From an uncultured Clostridia bacterium (GTDB taxonomy: Bacteria; Bacillota; Clostridia; Christensenellales; UBA1242), in the NCBI GenBank assembly GCA_934747255.1, contig CAKVGH010000003.1:1-64000 (forward strand): 64,000 bases of DNA, read 5' to 3'. The notes below the pieces were generated by a model that was given only the letters and a program-made list of their open reading frames with translations, was not told where the DNA came from and did not search any database. This document shows, in pieces, positions 60,525 through 64,000 of the stretch. How positions within the stretch are numbered: position 1 is the stretch's first letter; each line of letters opens with the position of its first letter. The position numbers and the translations under genes are program-made.

Positions 60525-63245
60525 ATGGAAAGAAAATTCAAAAATATTATTATTTCTGTTTTGGCGATAGTAATAATGTTTATTCCACTAGTTAGTCCAG
60601 TTTTTTCACTAGTTAGTGCAAGCACCGTTGTTAATTATGGCTATTACGGAGAAAAGTTATCTAGTGCGTCTAAAATTTTTTATGATGCGTTAGACGGAAT
60701 GAGTAGACAAGGAAAATTGTCAAGTGGGGAAAGTACTACTATTTCTAACTCAACAATTTTGAACCTTGCCAAAGATTATTCACAAGGCAAAGGCGAAATA
60801 TTAAAAGCCTTTGGTAGTGCGGTTGATAGTTTTAGATTTGACCATACAGAATTATTCTTTGTTGATTTTGATTTGCTTACTATTTCTGTTGGACAAAAGG
60901 GTAACAACATTATAGTTCAAATTGGCTCTGGCAGAGCAGACAGTTATTACACACAAGGTGTAACAAAAAATAATGTAGTTAGTATGGTAGAAAACTACAA
61001 CACAAAACTTGACCAATTTGTTTCAACTGCTGTTGACGGCAAAACAACAACAGAAGAAAAAATTCAAGCAATAAATCTTGCAATTACAAATACAGTTGAA
61101 TATAGTTTCTGTAACGAAGAAAGCGAAAAAGAATTTGCTCCAATGATTAGAACAGCGTATGGTGCTCTTATCAACAAAAAGGCTGTTTGTGAAGGCTATT
61201 CAAGATTATTCAAGGCTTGTATGGACAGAATCGGCGTAAATTGTGTTTTGGTTCAAGGCTATGCTTTAAGTGGTAATTCGGTAGAACCACATATGTGGAA
61301 CTATGTTGAAATCGACTCAAAATGGCTTGGAGTAGACACAACTTGGAATACAAGCGAAACCAACAAACAACGCTATTTGCTCGTTGATGCGTCTGTAATG
61401 GGCGTAGAACACTACGAAGAACCTGTTGTATCTTCTTCAAACTACAAAATGCCATACCCAACTTTGTCTAACTATGAATTTGTTTCTAGTGACGGCAAGT
61501 TGTTAGTTGACAGCAAAGTTGTAGACGATGCTACACAAATTAAAATTAGTTACGATAGCAAAGGTGCGGAAGTTCTTGCAAAAGAAGGACTTTACATTGT
61601 TGCTAGAACAATTACTACCAACGAAGGAACAGAAGTTTATGGCTCTTGGACTCCTTTGTGCTATGTAGACGACTTGTTTGGTAATCTTTGTGAAAACTTT
61701 GATAGTTACTCACTATTTTATATATCATCAACAGATGTACATATAAAATCTTGTGAGTTTGCAGTTTTTGATGTTGCTCCAAATGCTATTTATAGTTCAG
61801 CATTAAAAGACTATACTGCTTATGATGATACAATTACTGACGAAGATGTAGTAGCATCAACAAAGATTATACAAAATATTGCTAATGACCCAAATTATAT
61901 TGTGCCACCTTATGTTCAATCAACAACCCCAAGCAACTTGCGTGAAAGCACACAAGAACTTGAAGATAAATTTTACGAGATTTCTATTACTTACACTGTG
62001 AAACTAAAAAAGAATGTAGAAAGCAAAGATGTTGGTATTGATTATACTTATACATACAAAAACAGAAATGCAGTTGACGACAAAGAACTTCGTGAAAATG
62101 TTGTTATTAAAGATGTTTCATTTGACGGCGATAGAACAATTTCGTTTAAGTTTAAGCCAAGTCAACTATATGCTCACAATGGACTATGCTATGTATTTAT
62201 GCCAACTAACCTAGTTGGAGAAGATAGCAACAAAGTGCCAAACTCTGCTAGTGCAATTTTCCAAAGACAATGTGTTATTTGTAGCAAAGTCTTTAATGAC
62301 GGCAGATATTATATGGATGTTTATGGTAGTCCAACTCTTGTTGGAAATAGCGATTTGTCACTAGATGGCTGGACATATACAGATACAAATGGCGTTGAAA
62401 AACAAGTTAGTCAAAATCAACGCAGTCAACTTGCTCTTGTTGTTACAACTCCAAATAATAGTCAAGATTTAATTGACGGAGTAGAAGGAAATGTTCCAAC
62501 AAATGCTGTTAAAAAGGCAGAAACTTACGAACTTGAACTCAATATTTGCGGTGGTGTTGCAAAAATACCAAATGGCTCATATTTAAGATTGTCTTTTGGC
62601 TTTCCAGCAGGTTATGGCCCAGAAGATGAAGGCGTTACATTTAAGGTTTATCACTTTAAGCGTAACGATATTACTGGTGAATTAGATTATGATAACCCAG
62701 AAGAACTTGATTGTGTTGTTACAAAATTAGGTTTAGTTGTTAGTGTTAATAGTTTTAGTCCTTATGTTGTTGTAGCATTAGATAAATCAAAGGTGGAGAT
62801 AACAAAAAAAGGTATTGCATTAGACTTTAATGGAGTAGGCGGAACAGTTAGTTCTAACAACAATTCTAGCGTTAGTTTTGTTGAAAAAAATGGCGAAATT
62901 AGCTATACCTTTACTCCAAGTAGCAGTGACTACAAACTTGACTATGTTCTATTAAACGGCAAAAAACAACAAGTTGACGAAAATGGAAAACTTACTTTGA
63001 CTTACGACCAACTTGATAGCAGTAACACTTTAAGTGTTGGGTTTGTATCAAAAAGAGTGTATATAGAACAAGAAAATGCAGGAATAACAAATCTAGAAAC
63101 CGCCTTCATTTCTAATAACCTAGATGATAGTTTGTCGCAAGAAAATAAACTTGCCTTACTAATTATCGTTTTGAGTGTGGTAATTATGGGCTGTGCTTCG
63201 TTCTGTATTGCTTCGTTTAGAAGAAAAAATAAAAAAAATAAATAA
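60525..63245 (+). CDS. Secreted, membrane-tethered transglutaminase-like protein
   Basis: 906 residues. Signal peptide at 1-33 (IIISVLAIVIMFIPLVSPVF...SAS), transglutaminase-like domain at about 170-300 with the full triad: Cys222 (KKAVCEGYSRLFKACM), His256 (EPHMWNYVEI), Asp271 (WLGVDTTWN). Beta-rich repeats follow, then a C-terminal membrane helix (about 874-896) and a basic stop-transfer tail (RRKNKKNK). Likely a surface cysteine peptidase or cross-linking enzyme facing outward. AAAGGAGA precedes the ATG. Own terminator. Confidence 0.88.
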   Translation: MERKFKNIIISVLAIVIMFIPLVSPVFSLVSASTVVNYGYYGEKLSSASKIFYDALDGMSRQGKLSSGESTTISNSTILNLAKDYSQGKGEILKAFGSAVDSFRFDHTELFFVDFDLLTISVGQKGNNIIVQIGSGRADSYYTQGVTKNNVVSMVENYNTKLDQFVSTAVDGKTTTEEKIQAINLAITNTVEYSFCNEESEKEFAPMIRTAYGALINKKAVCEGYSRLFKACMDRIGVNCVLVQGYALSGNSVEPHMWNYVEIDSKWLGVDTTWNTSETNKQRYLLVDASVMGVEHYEEPVVSSSNYKMPYPTLSNYEFVSSDGKLLVDSKVVDDATQIKISYDSKGAEVLAKEGLYIVARTITTNEGTEVYGSWTPLCYVDDLFGNLCENFDSYSLFYISSTDVHIKSCEFAVFDVAPNAIYSSALKDYTAYDDTITDEDVVASTKIIQNIANDPNYIVPPYVQSTTPSNLRESTQELEDKFYEISITYTVKLKKNVESKDVGIDYTYTYKNRNAVDDKELRENVVIKDVSFDGDRTISFKFKPSQLYAHNGLCYVFMPTNLVGEDSNKVPNSASAIFQRQCVICSKVFNDGRYYMDVYGSPTLVGNSDLSLDGWTYTDTNGVEKQVSQNQRSQLALVVTTPNNSQDLIDGVEGNVPTNAVKKAETYELELNICGGVAKIPNGSYLRLSFGFPAGYGPEDEGVTFKVYHFKRNDITGELDYDNPEELDCVVTKLGLVVSVNSFSPYVVVALDKSKVEITKKGIALDFNGVGGTVSSNNNSSVSFVEKNGEISYTFTPSSSDYKLDYVLLNGKKQQVDENGKLTLTYDQLDSSNTLSVGFVSKRVYIEQENAGITNLETAFISNNLDDSLSQENKLALLIIVLSVVIMGCASFCIASFRRKNKKNK

Positions 63246-63249
63246 ATAT

Positions 63250-63283
63250 CAAAAAATGTTCTTTAATTAGAGCATTTTTTGTT
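63250..63283 (+). terminator. Terminator of the transglutaminase-like gene
   Basis: AAAAAATGTTCT / AGAGCATTTTTT stem (one G:U), T-rich tail. Confidence 0.8.
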
Positions 63284-63373
63284 TTTACTGAATAAAAAAT
63301 ATGGGTTAGTTTTATTTTGAAAACGATTTTTTTTATTATATAATTATTATAATAAAATTGTTTTGGAGGAAAA

Positions 63374-63952
63374 ATGACAAATTTATCAAATAATTTGAAA
63401 ATCAAAAGAGAAGTTTTGGGATTAACAAAAGACGAAGTTGCAAAACAACTTGATGTTTATTCAATGGACATTTCAAAGTGGGAAAATGGCGAAGCAGAAC
63501 CAACAAATGAGCAACTTGAAAAATTAGCAATTTTGTTTAAGGTTAGTGCGGAAGATTTGAAAAATAAAGATTTTTCAGTCGAAAATGGTAAACTTGTTTC
63601 GATGAAAGCAAAGCAAGATAAAGCTAGCATTGTTCGTTCAATCTTGGTAGGCTCTGTTTGGCTTATTTGCTTAATATCATTTTTTGTTGCAAGTTACGCA
63701 TTTAATGCCCCAAGAGCTTGGCTAGCATTTATCTACGCATTGCCACTATCTTGCTTGGTTTCTGTAATTCAACTATTGATTGTTTACAAGACATTCAAAA
63801 ATGGTATTTTGCTAGGTTACATAAGTGGCTTTGTTTGGACTATTTGCTTGGCGTTGTATCTTCAATTTATGTTCGTTCCATTCACTTGGGTAATACTAAT
63901 TGCAGCCATTCCATTGCAAGCAGTGGTTGTTGGATTAGCAAAGTTAAAGTAA
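63374..63952 (+). CDS. XRE-family regulator with C-terminal membrane domain
   Basis: 192 residues. HTH_3 domain at about 5-60 (LKIKREVLGLTKDEVAKQLD, VYSMDISKWENGEAEPTNEQ), then three to four membrane helices from about 86 (SILVGSVWLICLISFFVASY onward). A DNA-binding protein held at the membrane; such fusions are common in Bacillota and presumably sense envelope state, but targets are unknown. GGAGG lies 5 bases before the ATG. Confidence 0.85.
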   Translation: MTNLSNNLKIKREVLGLTKDEVAKQLDVYSMDISKWENGEAEPTNEQLEKLAILFKVSAEDLKNKDFSVENGKLVSMKAKQDKASIVRSILVGSVWLICLISFFVASYAFNAPRAWLAFIYALPLSCLVSVIQLLIVYKTFKNGILLGYISGFVWTICLALYLQFMFVPFTWVILIAAIPLQAVVVGLAKLK

Positions 63953-63960
63953 TCGAAAAT

Positions 63961-63985
63961 TAGGCTTTTACGAGCCTTTTTTTCT
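63961..63985 (+). terminator. Terminator of the XRE gene
   Basis: AGGCT / AGCCT stem with T8. Confidence 0.75.
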
Positions 63986-64000
63986 TGTATTATTTAATAA

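Overview
The window is a single A+T-rich chromosomal segment of a low-GC Gram-positive bacterium. Most genes carry AGGAG-type ribosome binding sites, sigma-A promoters are of the TTGACA-17-TATAAT type, and intrinsic U-tract terminators are abundant. The family set is typical of Bacillota: SpoVG, SpoVT followed by a SpoVB-type flippase, secG-rnr-smpB-ssrA, a UmuC-YolD pair, SatD and UppP. No mitochondrial, archaeal or plasmid/phage replication signal was seen. An uncultured, probably host-associated, Clostridia-like lineage with a sporulation ancestry is my best inference; the species cannot be named from the sequence.

Layout: (1) 1-900 is the truncated end of a SatD-family gene followed by the wreck of a DUF3307-type gene. 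(2) 1.0-7.9 kb is a mix of envelope/lipid genes (glycosyltransferase, CrtO-like membrane acyltransferase homologue, UppP), a sugar-kinase-like APH-fold kinase, a Pr6Pr-like membrane protein and three small genes ending in an HTH regulator. (3) 8.1-12.1 kb carries tRNA-Met, tRNA-Glu, a Y-family polymerase/YolD pair, tyrS and tRNA-Asn. (4) 12.6-15.8 kb is an accessory block: two lookalike small membrane proteins, then a type II restriction-modification pair. (5) 16-31 kb holds two giant surface proteins (a GLUG-repeat protein and a 1264-aa anchored protein) around housekeeping genes (spoVG, murC, rpmE, prmC-prfA, an AI-2E-type permease), a cysteine-rich microprotein, an ArsR-type repressor and cardiolipin synthase. 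(6) 31-47 kb: spoVT-spoVB, dus, a Na/Pi cotransporter coupled to pgk, tpiA, gpmI, a CPCC protein, patatin, MBL hydrolase, a degenerate shikimate-kinase homologue and transketolase. (7) 47-53 kb: truA, rplM-rpsI, trxB, ung and a small repeat-flanked element. (8) 53-64 kb: DUF2726 and membrane proteins, secG-rnr-smpB-tmRNA, an amidase-domain protein, a secreted transglutaminase-like protein and a membrane-tethered XRE regulator.

Functionally the window covers translation and its quality control (tRNAs, TyrS, L31, L13/S9, RF1 and its methyltransferase, RNase R/SmpB/tmRNA), cell-envelope assembly (UppP, MurC, SpoVB flippase, glycosyltransferase, Cls), lower glycolysis and the pentose phosphate pathway (Pgk, TpiA, GpmI, transketolase), DNA maintenance (UmuC/YolD, Ung) and surface display of very large proteins.

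The most notable points are: a tmRNA whose reading frame encodes a tag ending in AYAC instead of the usual ALAA; a strong intrinsic-terminator hairpin that swallows the spoVT ribosome binding site; a pair of small membrane proteins with acidic CP-rich tails in front of a restriction-modification system; an identical 61-bp direct repeat flanking a foreign-looking segment immediately after ung; a kinase homologue that has lost its P-loop; and a near-consensus Fur-type palindrome beside an ArsR repressor. I did not find a single feature that clearly constitutes a new multi-gene system; the small-membrane-protein/R-M block is the best candidate.
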